Assembly (NCBI RefSeq): GCF_032248455.1
Contig: NZ_JAVTTP010000001.1
Span: forward strand, 1,548,501-1,612,500
DNA: 64,000 nucleotides
Reading direction: 5' to 3'
Origin: Pricia mediterranea
GTDB lineage: Bacteria; Bacteroidota; Bacteroidia; Flavobacteriales; Flavobacteriaceae
Part shown: piece by piece, positions 36,756 to 46,250 of the stretch
Layout: every line of letters begins with the position of its first letter
Position numbering within the stretch: position 1 is the stretch's first letter
The notes under the pieces: model-generated
What the model was told of the DNA's origin: nothing
Databases searched by the model: none
The model's input: only the letters and a program-made list of their open reading frames with translations
Position numbers and translations under genes: made by a program

Positions 36756-38183
36756 TTATTTCTTTTTGTCCAAGGTGTTCTTTCCAACATTATACGCATA
36801 GGTAGCACAAGGCACGTATTGCAAGGTTACGCCTTGAAACTCCTTCTGGGTTTTGACATCAATTGTTGTAACCAATGCAGAAGTTAATTTATTCGAGTTA
36901 CAGAAATCAATAAGGCTTTTTAACTCGCTAGGTTTTTCTTCATATCTATTGCTCCATTTTATTTCCAAAGCCCAAATAGGTTGTAATGTGCCTTCATCAA
37001 TTCCCACCATGTCCACCTCTCCTTTTCCCCAACGGGCATAATACGGATTAAACCAATCACGGTGCATCCATTGTGAGTAAATTGCTGTTTCCACCAAGTC
37101 GCCCATTCGTTTTTCATTGGTAATCGCCAATGGTGTAAATAGCGCGGCGTACAAGGATGGGTTTGAGAGGTACATTTTAAACTTTACCTCTCTTTTGAAA
37201 CGTTTTCCGCTCTGGTCCACCCTACTAATTTTTTTGACCAAAAAAGCGGACTCTAAATATTCAATATAAGTTTTTATCAGGTGTTTCTTTACACCAGAAG
37301 TTCTACTCAATTCTTCATATTCAAACTCATGGGCCGTATTAAAACAAATAGTAGTGAAGAGCCTATTCAATTCTTGCACATCTTTAATACCATACAAACT
37401 AGGTAGGTCGCGTAACAGTACTTTATCCACAATATCCTGTTTTATGTAGCGCCCTGGGTTCTTTTGCATTTGAGGAGAGAATATGATTTCAGGATACCCT
37501 CCGAAATTGATGTACTTCACAAAATGCTCGTTCAACAATTGAGAGTTTACGGTATCATAAAAGTCTTGTTCCTTCCCTTTCCATAGCAAACTGCTTTCGA
37601 CCATCAGGTGCTGTAGGTTGTTGATGTGTATGTATTCATAGAAAGTAAGGGGGGGCAATAAAAAGTCCGTAAAACGCCCTGCACCGCTCTCGTTGCTTTT
37701 AAACTTTAGGGCCGCAGCGGCACTTCCGGATACTATAAATTTTGTGCCGCGGTAACTGTCCACCAATGTTTTTAAATGAATTTCCCAATCTTTCAAATAC
37801 TGTATCTCATCAAAAAACACGAAACAGTCTTTAGGGTTTTGGTTTCCAATAGCTTCCAAGGCATATTTGAAAAGCTCTTCTAATGCGATGTTCGTATATA
37901 TTGGATTCTCAACCGTAATGAAAATTATTTTTTGGGCGGGCACACCCTCTTCTATCAGCTCCTGAATGGTATGGTGTAGCATCACGGTTTTCCCGACCCT
38001 TCTTGGCCCCATTAGTACAACGGCCCTGTTAATGGATCGGTCAAATACCATAGGTTTGAAAATATCAAAGTACAATCGGCGTTGCATGGCATTATAATCT
38101 TCTTCAATACCGTTGTTACGCCACCAGTAATTTTCAAACTGAATACGTTCTAAAACTTGTGATTTAGATATTTTTTCAATCAT
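36756..38183 (-). CDS. ATP-binding protein, AAA_14 plus DUF4143
   Basis: 475 aa. Walker A is GPRRVGKT at 59-66, Walker B is CFVFFDEIQYL at about 120, and a sensor-like FIVSGSAAAAL follows. The C-terminal DUF4143 part carries GDLVETAIYSQW and a restriction-like motif (GEVDMVGID ... WALEIKWSNR, an E/D-x-K pattern). This large bacterial family is linked to mobile regions; its action is uncertain. It reads against the defence operon, with 199 bp between the two divergent starts. Confidence 0.85.
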   Translation of the reverse strand: MIEKISKSQVLERIQFENYWWRNNGIEEDYNAMQRRLYFDIFKPMVFDRSINRAVVLMGPRRVGKTVMLHHTIQELIEEGVPAQKIIFITVENPIYTNIALEELFKYALEAIGNQNPKDCFVFFDEIQYLKDWEIHLKTLVDSYRGTKFIVSGSAAAALKFKSNESGAGRFTDFLLPPLTFYEYIHINNLQHLMVESSLLWKGKEQDFYDTVNSQLLNEHFVKYINFGGYPEIIFSPQMQKNPGRYIKQDIVDKVLLRDLPSLYGIKDVQELNRLFTTICFNTAHEFEYEELSRTSGVKKHLIKTYIEYLESAFLVKKISRVDQSGKRFKREVKFKMYLSNPSLYAALFTPLAITNEKRMGDLVETAIYSQWMHRDWFNPYYARWGKGEVDMVGIDEGTLQPIWALEIKWSNRYEEKPSELKSLIDFCNSNKLTSALVTTIDVKTQKEFQGVTLQYVPCATYAYNVGKNTLDKKK

Positions 38184-38382
38184 TATTTTCTTATTTCATT
38201 CAAATATAACTAAATAAACAATATTTTTTGTCTTATTTAATCGAATATAAGCCTCATAAGAAAAAGTGTTAATAATTTTTCGCTTAGTTCGTAGGGTATT
38301 TTACACAACCGTTTCTTGTTAGATTTTTCCTTCAATCAGAAAAATAATCTATTTTTAAGAATCTAAACCTGACCAAAAATTA

Positions 38383-41300
38383 ATGCCACTATTTCAAACA
38401 TCGGTACTTAAAAAATACCTATCTCAACAGGATCCGACAGCAGTTGAAAAAGCTTATCGGAAATACTCAAAATATTTTCTCAACGCTGAGATACAAGAAA
38501 ATATACGTAGTAGCAAGGAAGAGCAATTTCAAGCTACTTTTCTTACCGAATTGTTTGTGAATGTGCTCGACTACACCATAAATCCGAGTCCCAAGTACAA
38601 TCTAACCACCGAGTATAAAAACGAAAAGAACAATCGCAAGGCAGATGGTGCCATCCTGAAAGATGATACAACACTTGCCGTAGTGGAACTAAAGGGCACT
38701 AATACAAAGGATTTGGAAAGTATACGCCGTCAGGCGTTCGACTATAAGGTAAACCATAAAGGTTGCCGGTATGTGATTACCTCTAATTTCGAAAAATTAA
38801 GGTTTTATATTGATGATGCCACAGAGCATGAGCCTTTCGACCTCTTCCAACTGACACAGGAAAGATTTGCCCTATTGTATCTGTGCTTGCACAAAGACAA
38901 TTTGCTCAACGCCTTACCTCTTAAAATTAAACAAGACTCCTTGGTCGAGGAGGAGCAGATAACCGAGGAATTTTACAAAGACTACTCACTTTTTAAAAGG
39001 GAGCTTTTCCGTGATTTGGTAAAACGGAATGTCAAGAAAATTAGAGCAGCAAGACAACAGGAACTAGAGGAGATAACAACCGACCTTGCCTATCAACAGG
39101 AATTACAAAGTCTTGACAAAAATGTAAAACTGGCCCTCTTTAAGAAATCACAAAAACTGATAGACCGCTTTCTATTTGTCTTTTTTTCGGAGGATAGAGG
39201 ATTGCTTACGCCCAATTCTACACTACAAATACTGGAAAAGTGGAAAGCCGACATGGACTTTGGTGATGAACGCCCTTTATATAATCTGTTCAAACAATAT
39301 TTTAACTATTTAGATACTGGTAGAAAGGGAACATCTAGCAGGGCGGAAATCTACGCCTATAATGGTGGACTTTTTAAACCGGATACGATTCTTGATGGTC
39401 TAGAAATCGATGATAATCTGTTGTACAGACATACGTTAAAACTGGCAAAATATGACTTTGAGAGTCAAGTAGATGTAAACATACTTGGTCATATTTTCGA
39501 AAATTCGCTGAACGAGATAGAAAGCGTCAACGCAGAGATCGAAGGTGCCGAGTTCGACAAACAAAAAAGCAAGCGTAAAAAGGATGGCGTCTTCTATACG
39601 CCCAAATACATCACAAAATACATCGTAGAAAATACGGTAGGTAAACTGTGTGATGAAAAGAAAATAGAACTTGATTTTAAGGAAGAAGAATATTTTAAAG
39701 GGCGTAAAAATCGAAAGGGATTCTTTATTCAAAAGTTGGTCAGCATTTTAGATGAATACCGTAATTGGCTGTTACAACTGACTATTTGTGACCCTGCTTG
39801 CGGATCTGGTGCATTTCTTAATCAAGCATTGGATTTTCTTATAAAAGAACATCAATATATAGACGAGCTTAAGGCAAAAGTTTTAGGTGGTGGTTTCCAA
39901 TTCCCTGATATTGAAAATACCATTTTAGAGAACAATATTTACGGTGTAGACCTCAATGAAGAGTCTGTTGAGATTGCCAAGCTTTCACTTTGGTTGCGCA
40001 CAGCCCAACCTCGACGGAAATTGAATGATTTGAGCAGCAACATTAAGTGTGGAAATAGCTTGATAAATAGTAAAGCTGTTGCCGGAGATAAAGCCTTTGA
40101 TTGGGAAAACGCTTTTCCAAAAGTGTTTATAAACGGCGGTTTCGATGTGGTTATTGGGAATCCGCCTTATGTGAGACAAGAGTTGTTCAAGGATGTTAAG
40201 CCTTATTTAGAAAAGCATTATGATGTCTATCAAGGGACAGCAGATTTATACACATATTTCTTTGAGTTGAGCGTTGAGAAATTAGTTAAGAATAAAGGTC
40301 TTTATAGCATTATTGTCGCAAATAAATGGATGCAGGCCAATTATGCCAAACCATTAAGAGATTGGTTAAGAACGAAACGCATCATTGAAATCATTGATTT
40401 CGGGGATTTAAACGTTTTTAAAAATGTAGCTGCTTATCCCTGTATCATTACAATCGCTCCAGAAAGTCCAACCAAAAAGTTTAGGGTAACACTACCTAAA
40501 AATTTAGATTTTCCTGATTTGAATTTGCTAGTAGATCAAACGCATTTTAATGTTATACATAATAACCTATCTGAAAGCTCTTGGTCTTTAGTTGATGAGT
40601 CTATCAGTAAGCTAACTAATAAACTAAAGGTAGTAGGCAAAAAATTGCTTGACTTCACTGATTCTAAAATTTTCTATGGAATTAAAACTGGACTAAACGA
40701 AGCTTTTGTGATTGATAAGCAACAGAAAAATCAGATTATTAGTAACAATTCCAAAGCAATTGAATTAATAAAACCATTTTTGGCAGGTAGAGACATTAAG
40801 CGGTATGCTGTTGACTTTAAAGACACATATCTCATTTTGATTCCTAGTGGCTGGACGAATGAAAACAGAATAGATGTTAATCCTTGGGAATATTTAAGGG
40901 CTAATTTCCCTGGAATTTCTAATCACTTGGAAACATTTAAAGAGAAAGCCGAAAAAAGATCAGACCAAGGAGATTATTGGTGGGAACTAAGATCTTGCGC
41001 TTATTATGATGAATTTAATAAACCAAAGCTATTATTACCAGATATTTCAAAGCAAGGGAATTTTGTTTTAGATAGGTCTGATAACTATTACCTTGTAAAT
41101 ACTGCTTACATAATCGGCAATGCAGATTTGTATTTACTCGGAATTCTAAACTCAAAGCTGATAACATTTTTCTACAAAAGTATTTCACCTGAAGTTAGAG
41201 GCGGCTATTTGAGGTTTATCTATCAATATTTATCATTGATCCCAATAGCATTACCAGATGATAAATCCAAAAACGACTTCGAGATTATTGTTGATAGATT

Positions 41301-41670
41301 ACAACATGCGCATAATTCACATAAAGAGTTAATCGATAAGTTTATTCGACACTTTATTTCTTCGTACAAAATTATAAAGACATCCAAAAATCTAGAAAAT
41401 TGGCAAGACTTGGATTTTGGGGAGTTCATCAAGGAATTGAACAAGGCCATAAAAACAACTAATAGGGATAGACAAAAAGAAAATCAACCTACTGTCGATA
41501 CTCTTACAAGGGCTGATGAATTTGAATGGCTCGATCTGTTCGAACAAAACAAGAAAAAGGCCCAAGACCTGCAAGCCGAAATTGACTCCCTTGAGCAACA
41601 AATCGATGCAATGGTGTATGAACTTTATGGACTAACTGAAGAGGAAATAAGAATTGTTGAACATAAATAA
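38383..41670 (+). CDS. Single-chain restriction-modification enzyme (Eco57I/type IIG-like)
   Basis: 1095 aa. The N-terminal part resembles type I HsdR N-terminal nuclease domains (DGAILKDDTTLAVVELKGTNTKDLE, a D-ExK pattern). The methyltransferase core has motif I DPACGSGAF at about 470 and motif IV NPPY at about 593, as in N6-adenine enzymes. A TaqI-like target-recognition region follows (FYGIKTGLNEAFVIDKQQKN, LIKPFLAGRDIKRY), then a C-terminal coiled coil. One polypeptide would both modify host DNA and cut foreign DNA. It is the first gene of the defence operon. Confidence 0.85.
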   Translation: MPLFQTSVLKKYLSQQDPTAVEKAYRKYSKYFLNAEIQENIRSSKEEQFQATFLTELFVNVLDYTINPSPKYNLTTEYKNEKNNRKADGAILKDDTTLAVVELKGTNTKDLESIRRQAFDYKVNHKGCRYVITSNFEKLRFYIDDATEHEPFDLFQLTQERFALLYLCLHKDNLLNALPLKIKQDSLVEEEQITEEFYKDYSLFKRELFRDLVKRNVKKIRAARQQELEEITTDLAYQQELQSLDKNVKLALFKKSQKLIDRFLFVFFSEDRGLLTPNSTLQILEKWKADMDFGDERPLYNLFKQYFNYLDTGRKGTSSRAEIYAYNGGLFKPDTILDGLEIDDNLLYRHTLKLAKYDFESQVDVNILGHIFENSLNEIESVNAEIEGAEFDKQKSKRKKDGVFYTPKYITKYIVENTVGKLCDEKKIELDFKEEEYFKGRKNRKGFFIQKLVSILDEYRNWLLQLTICDPACGSGAFLNQALDFLIKEHQYIDELKAKVLGGGFQFPDIENTILENNIYGVDLNEESVEIAKLSLWLRTAQPRRKLNDLSSNIKCGNSLINSKAVAGDKAFDWENAFPKVFINGGFDVVIGNPPYVRQELFKDVKPYLEKHYDVYQGTADLYTYFFELSVEKLVKNKGLYSIIVANKWMQANYAKPLRDWLRTKRIIEIIDFGDLNVFKNVAAYPCIITIAPESPTKKFRVTLPKNLDFPDLNLLVDQTHFNVIHNNLSESSWSLVDESISKLTNKLKVVGKKLLDFTDSKIFYGIKTGLNEAFVIDKQQKNQIISNNSKAIELIKPFLAGRDIKRYAVDFKDTYLILIPSGWTNENRIDVNPWEYLRANFPGISNHLETFKEKAEKRSDQGDYWWELRSCAYYDEFNKPKLLLPDISKQGNFVLDRSDNYYLVNTAYIIGNADLYLLGILNSKLITFFYKSISPEVRGGYLRFIYQYLSLIPIALPDDKSKNDFEIIVDRLQHAHNSHKELIDKFIRHFISSYKIIKTSKNLENWQDLDFGEFIKELNKAIKTTNRDRQKENQPTVDTLTRADEFEWLDLFEQNKKKAQDLQAEIDSLEQQIDAMVYELYGLTEEEIRIVEHK

Positions 41671-41671
41671 T

Positions 41672-42802
41672 ATGTTAGGAAATAGAAGAACTGGTCTTGT
41701 ACCTACTGAGGACGACATTATCAATAACTCAAAACCAAATCACTTGTACAGTCATGAGTTTGAGAAAGGAAGGTTTTTTCAAGTAGTACATGAAGATGAG
41801 GAAGGATTTGAAATAAGGCTGTCCACTAGAACCATGCTTAAGGCCGTATATATAAAAGAGAAAAATGATATTGAGGGAATTGAAATCATTAAACTTATTG
41901 GAAAGGATAAGAAGCAGAAAGTAGGTTTTAGCAAATTTAATTTAGCTCAACTCAAAGCTTTTTTGAGTTTTTTGAATCAAACTGATTTATCTGCGATTTC
42001 CGAGAAACGAATCAAAATTGCCGATTCTGAACTTACCCCTGAAAATATCAAACTTATAAAAACACTTCTTGCCAAAGAAGGCGGTCAACAGGTCGTTGAA
42101 TCAGTAATAGAAGAAGGAATCATCACATCTCGTGATATCGTAAATGTAGCATTTAGGAAAAGAGGCCTTGACTATTTTGAGAAATTACTATCAAATTCAG
42201 AATATTGGAAAGAGTATAGAGATCTTATTGACTTACCGAAGGCAAAGGAAGAAACCACTTGGCAAGCCTTTTTCGAACGTAATCAATGGATTTTAGGATT
42301 GGGAATAGACTATAAATTTCAAAGGATACTAGAAAAAGAGGGGAATGTTTCAGAACAAGATTTGTCTGGCGGCAATGCTGTTATCACAGACTTTTTACTA
42401 TCAGACTCTAAATTTGTAACCTTCATTGAGCTTAAAAAACCTACTACACCTCTTTTTGGAAAAGATAAGAATCGTTCAGGAGCCTGGTCACTTTCTAGAG
42501 ATTTACAAAACGCTTGTTCTCAAATTTTAGAACAAAAAGCGGCTGGACTAATAAAGTTTGACAAACCGCAGGAAGATAGCAAGGGAAATTTAATTGTTGA
42601 AAAAGCATATGATTCTAAGACTATTTTGATAGTTGGTAGTTGGACTGAATTAGAAAGTGCTGAAAATTATCAGGAAGCCAGAATCAAGAAGAAAACATTT
42701 GAACTCTACCGAAAGAACAGTCGAAATGTTGAAATATTGACCTACGATGAATTGTATAACCGTGCTGAATTCATCGTTAACAGGTTAATTAGAAAGAATT
42801 AG
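41672..42802 (+). CDS. sduA: Shedu-type nuclease (DUF4263)
   Basis: 376 aa from the ATG at 41672, 1 bp after the preceding stop; an upstream TTG at 41654 is less likely. The C-terminal DUF4263 nuclease has WQAFFERNQWILGLGIDY, AVITDFLLSD and TFIELKKPTTPLF (D ... E-x-K). An N-terminal domain of about 200 residues precedes it. Shedu proteins are single-gene anti-phage nucleases that form tetramers and cut DNA ends. Tight spacing shows co-transcription with the restriction-modification gene. Confidence 0.85.
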   Translation: MLGNRRTGLVPTEDDIINNSKPNHLYSHEFEKGRFFQVVHEDEEGFEIRLSTRTMLKAVYIKEKNDIEGIEIIKLIGKDKKQKVGFSKFNLAQLKAFLSFLNQTDLSAISEKRIKIADSELTPENIKLIKTLLAKEGGQQVVESVIEEGIITSRDIVNVAFRKRGLDYFEKLLSNSEYWKEYRDLIDLPKAKEETTWQAFFERNQWILGLGIDYKFQRILEKEGNVSEQDLSGGNAVITDFLLSDSKFVTFIELKKPTTPLFGKDKNRSGAWSLSRDLQNACSQILEQKAAGLIKFDKPQEDSKGNLIVEKAYDSKTILIVGSWTELESAENYQEARIKKKTFELYRKNSRNVEILTYDELYNRAEFIVNRLIRKN

Positions 42803-42834
42803 GGACCAAAAAAAATCAAAAGTATCCTTTAGAT

Positions 42835-44841
42835 ATGCGACTAGCATTAATTTATTTAGATTATCACGAATACTTAATTCAAAAACCTCAAATTATCAAT
42901 TTGGGTGGTCAATTCATCTACAGTCTTGAAAAGACTGGAAACAAAGTAGAGGTTGACAGAACCTTAAATGAAGATTATATAGAAGGCTTCTTCGACGTCA
43001 CCAATTTAGATTCTAAGCTTTTAAACGTAAATGCTATAGTGGGTCAAAACGGGGCCGGCAAATCATCAATATTTGATTCCATTAGGAGATTGTTCATTGA
43101 AAATCCTTATGCATTGCCTTCAAACAATATATACTTATTTTTTGAAACGGCTACCGGAAATGAATTGAAGACGGTGAGTTCTATTTGGGACGTTGATCAA
43201 GAAACGTTAAGTTTTGTGACCAGAGACGATACTTTTTCAATAAATCAAGAAAGGTCAAACAGCAAATTTAAAACTATATATTACTCTCCACACTTTGATT
43301 ATCGTTACAATCCAAGATTTGATAATGTTGATAACTACGATATCTCATTCGATAAAGTTTTACAAGAAGATATTCGTGATTTACAGAATAAAACTACCGC
43401 AGAATCCAGTTTGAACTATTCGGTCAATCAGGAGTTGACTTTTAAAAATTCGCTACGTCAAATCGCGTTCCTGTCTTCAGATTTAGTAAGTAAGGACAAA
43501 ATTTTTAAAAACCTATTTGATTTTCCAGAATTTGGCGAGGCTAGATTGTTGATTAACGGATACAAGGTTGGTGGGGAATGGAATACTCCCAGGGCATTTA
43601 GACCAGCTCTTAAAATAATAAAGGAAAAACTAAAAAAAGAACTAGATGATTGGCACCTAGTAAGAAAATTTAAATCTCAGAGTCGAGTCTCAAATCAAAT
43701 AGAGGTAAATAAATATTTATTGAAAAGGCATATATTAAGAGATGTTTTATCCGTGCTTGAGAGACAGATGGAGAAGCAAAATCATTACTTATCGGAGGGA
43801 GAATTCTCATACACAACATTTACCCGGGATAGCAATCATTTAGATGCTTATAACTCTTTTCTAACCTTTATCAATAATTCAAAATTGAAATTCGGATCTG
43901 ATGAGATACAACCTTTTCTAACGATACCAATTTCTAATCTTTTGGAAAAATTGTATTCCCTAATTGAAAATATTTCTGAAGAAGGCAAAGTTGAAACCAA
44001 TGTTTTCTTCGTGTCCAATGAACAGGCGGCGATTATACTCAAGTATCAAAGGGAATTCTTAATAAATGTTATTAACTACTATTCTTCTTTTATCAAAAAA
44101 AGCAAGAAAATAAATAAAGGAAGTTTAATTGATGGATTTATTAATTATATGCCATCAAGAAGAAGGCTGAGTTCGGGAGAGCTGGCTCTATTAAATTTTT
44201 ATTCTAGATTATATGATTTTCTATTTAACAGGTTAGGTGGTGAGACTAAAAGTTTAGATGAAGCTGAAAATTACATTTTGTTGTTAGATGAGGCCGACTT
44301 GGGGTTTCATCCCATATGGAAAAAGAAATTTGTTAATTCAATGGCTAAAACAATTCCATATTTTTTTAGTTCTCTCGAGAATTCCCCCACAGTTCAAATT
44401 TTATTTACGACTCACGACCCTTTAACACTGTCTGACCTACCGAACAAAAACATTATTTACTTGAGAAGAAATGCAATAACGGAAGAAACGGAAGTTTTGG
44501 AATATAGTGATTCATCACATCCGAATAAATCCTTTGCTGCAAATATAACAGACTTATTAGCAGATTCATTTTTTGTTGAAGATGGACTTCTTGGTGATTT
44601 CGCAAAAGAAAAGATTAATAAAACCATAGATTGGCTAAGAAATAAAGATGACTTGAACAATTCAAATTACCATAAAAAAATAATACAAATTATTGATGAG
44701 CCTATCGTTCAGCAAAAGCTCTCAGAAATGTATTCTGAGAAAATGGAAGTTGATTTTTCAAAGGAAATTCTAACTCAGCAAATCGAAAGTCTCAAACAAA
44801 AATTTAAAAATCAGACGGGCAACGAGTATGATTCACTTTGA
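42835..44841 (+). CDS. ptuA: AAA ATPase, Septu PtuA-like
   Basis: 668 aa. It has an SMC/OLD-like ATPase: Walker A IVGQNGAGKSS at 69-78, signature LSSGELALLNFYSRL, Walker B YILLLDEADLGFHP, and a TTHDPLTLSDLP switch histidine. The middle is long and helical. The next gene, overlapping by 14 bp, encodes an HNH protein, which is the PtuA-PtuB layout of Septu. No reverse transcriptase is near, so this is not a retron effector pair. ATP or nucleotide loss would release the nuclease. Confidence 0.8.
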   Translation: MRLALIYLDYHEYLIQKPQIINLGGQFIYSLEKTGNKVEVDRTLNEDYIEGFFDVTNLDSKLLNVNAIVGQNGAGKSSIFDSIRRLFIENPYALPSNNIYLFFETATGNELKTVSSIWDVDQETLSFVTRDDTFSINQERSNSKFKTIYYSPHFDYRYNPRFDNVDNYDISFDKVLQEDIRDLQNKTTAESSLNYSVNQELTFKNSLRQIAFLSSDLVSKDKIFKNLFDFPEFGEARLLINGYKVGGEWNTPRAFRPALKIIKEKLKKELDDWHLVRKFKSQSRVSNQIEVNKYLLKRHILRDVLSVLERQMEKQNHYLSEGEFSYTTFTRDSNHLDAYNSFLTFINNSKLKFGSDEIQPFLTIPISNLLEKLYSLIENISEEGKVETNVFFVSNEQAAIILKYQREFLINVINYYSSFIKKSKKINKGSLIDGFINYMPSRRRLSSGELALLNFYSRLYDFLFNRLGGETKSLDEAENYILLLDEADLGFHPIWKKKFVNSMAKTIPYFFSSLENSPTVQILFTTHDPLTLSDLPNKNIIYLRRNAITEETEVLEYSDSSHPNKSFAANITDLLADSFFVEDGLLGDFAKEKINKTIDWLRNKDDLNNSNYHKKIIQIIDEPIVQQKLSEMYSEKMEVDFSKEILTQQIESLKQKFKNQTGNEYDSL

Positions 44842-45766
44842 TTTAGCATCTAAACCTAAAGTCATTTCTATTCACTTTAATTCTCTATATAAAGATTACT
44901 TGATAGAAAATATTCATTCTTCTACAATAAATGAGGAGTTGAAAAAATTTATTGAAGATAATCTGTACGAAATTATTACTGGGACGCCTGAGATTCTTAA
45001 AAAATTAAATACCCGATTTAAAAGGCTTAACTCATATTCCACCAGTAAAATTATGCAGGGAAAGATTAGGAATATTTTTGATTATAAAGGTTTCAGAAAG
45101 AAAAGTGTAACGCTTTATGATGCTTATGATTTGGCAAAAAATCTTGGTATTCGTACTTGTCTATATTGTAATCGAATGTATACCATTACAGTAGCAAAAG
45201 GAACAAAAGCCAATCAGAAAATAACACGCCCACAGTTTGACCATTTTTTTGACCAGGCTAAAAATCCACTATTAGGATTGTCTATTTATAACTTGATCCC
45301 TAGCTGCACTATTTGTAATTCTTCTTTGAAGGGAAGAAAAGAATTTACACTAAGTAGTTATATGCACCCATATATTGACAATTATATTGATGAATATACT
45401 TATAGGTTTATCCCTCATGATGTTTCATCCATTCTTGGGGGAAAATCAAATTTAGAAGTTGAAATTGGTATTAAAACAAGTCAGTTGAGTGATTTAGGAA
45501 AAATTAAAAAAACGTCTGAGCTATTTAGGTTATCCGAAGTAATGTCTGGCCATTCTGAAGAGTTGAGGGATTTGTTTGATATTAGATACAGATTCTCGCA
45601 ACGATACTTCAAGGAGCTTTTTATAACTTATCATAAACTAGGACTTTCATATGAAGATGTTTATAGAATCGTCTTCGGTGTTCATTTAATCGAAGATCAT
45701 TTTAATCGAAGACCCTTTAGTAAGCTTAAAAAGGATATCCTTAAAGAATTAAATATTATAGCATAA
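44828..45766 (+). CDS. ptuB: HNH endonuclease, Septu PtuB-like
   Basis: 312 aa. HNH core: C111-x2-C114 (TCLYCNRMY), D138-H139 (FDHFFDQAKNPLLGLS), N155 and C160-x2-C163 (NLIPSCTICN), with the two CxxC pairs holding zinc. DHFF-x-K...LL.LS..NLIPSC is the PtuB pattern. The start overlaps the ATPase stop by 14 bp, so translation is coupled. It would cut DNA once released by its ATPase partner during infection. Confidence 0.82.
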   Translation: MIHFDLASKPKVISIHFNSLYKDYLIENIHSSTINEELKKFIEDNLYEIITGTPEILKKLNTRFKRLNSYSTSKIMQGKIRNIFDYKGFRKKSVTLYDAYDLAKNLGIRTCLYCNRMYTITVAKGTKANQKITRPQFDHFFDQAKNPLLGLSIYNLIPSCTICNSSLKGRKEFTLSSYMHPYIDNYIDEYTYRFIPHDVSSILGGKSNLEVEIGIKTSQLSDLGKIKKTSELFRLSEVMSGHSEELRDLFDIRYRFSQRYFKELFITYHKLGLSYEDVYRIVFGVHLIEDHFNRRPFSKLKKDILKELNIIA

Positions 45767-45815
45767 AAAATATTTCAATCATAAAAATTTTCAAAAGTCA
45801 ATTAAGTATTATATC

Positions 45816-46238
45816 GTGAGTAAACACATTTTTTTAAAAAAATTCATTAAACAGTTCTATAATAAGGGAGCTAATAAGAGAAGAACACAAGAAAGAAGTG
45901 CTCATAAAATTGCTTATACTGCCAATCTTTGCTTATCTACTTTTGATAAAAAAATACACTTTGAAGATCAAGAAATTTTTAAAGCTTTTGAAAAATGTGG
46001 CTATACGCTAATGAATTCAGAGGGAGAATTTACATGGGAGCGTTTTCATTCGAATCATACACTTGTTTTAACAGATAAATTTTTAAATATCAATGTCCAA
46101 TCCAACAAAGATTTAAGGTCTTCTAGAATAAATAGTTACCCGCCTAACTGGAGTAAAGAAACTAAAGTTAGAATAGACAATTTAAAAACTGATTTACAAG
46201 AGTTTTGGTTACAAAATAACCATTTGCTTGAGAATTAA
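45816..46238 (+). CDS. Small basic protein of the defence operon, unknown
   Basis: 140 aa from GTG at 45816. Basic N-terminus (FIKQFYNKGANKRRTQERSAHK), then a mixed domain with GEFTWERFHSNHTLVLTDKFLNINVQ and a C-terminal helix. No signal peptide, membrane segment or catalytic motif. It sits 49 bp after ptuB and 12 bp before mcrB, so it belongs to the operon. I do not recognise a family; it may be an accessory subunit of either neighbour. Confidence 0.6.
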   Translation: MSKHIFLKKFIKQFYNKGANKRRTQERSAHKIAYTANLCLSTFDKKIHFEDQEIFKAFEKCGYTLMNSEGEFTWERFHSNHTLVLTDKFLNINVQSNKDLRSSRINSYPPNWSKETKVRIDNLKTDLQEFWLQNNHLLEN

Positions 46239-46250
46239 ATACTAATATTA

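Noticed and set aside
38383-41670. BREX PglX methyltransferase
   Set aside because: The adenine methyltransferase core is compatible, but none of the BREX partners (PglZ, BrxC, BrxB, BrxL) is present and a nuclease-like N-terminus suggests a single-chain RM enzyme.
42835-45766. Retron with PtuAB effector
   Set aside because: No reverse transcriptase gene or msr/msd-like region lies beside the ATPase and HNH genes.
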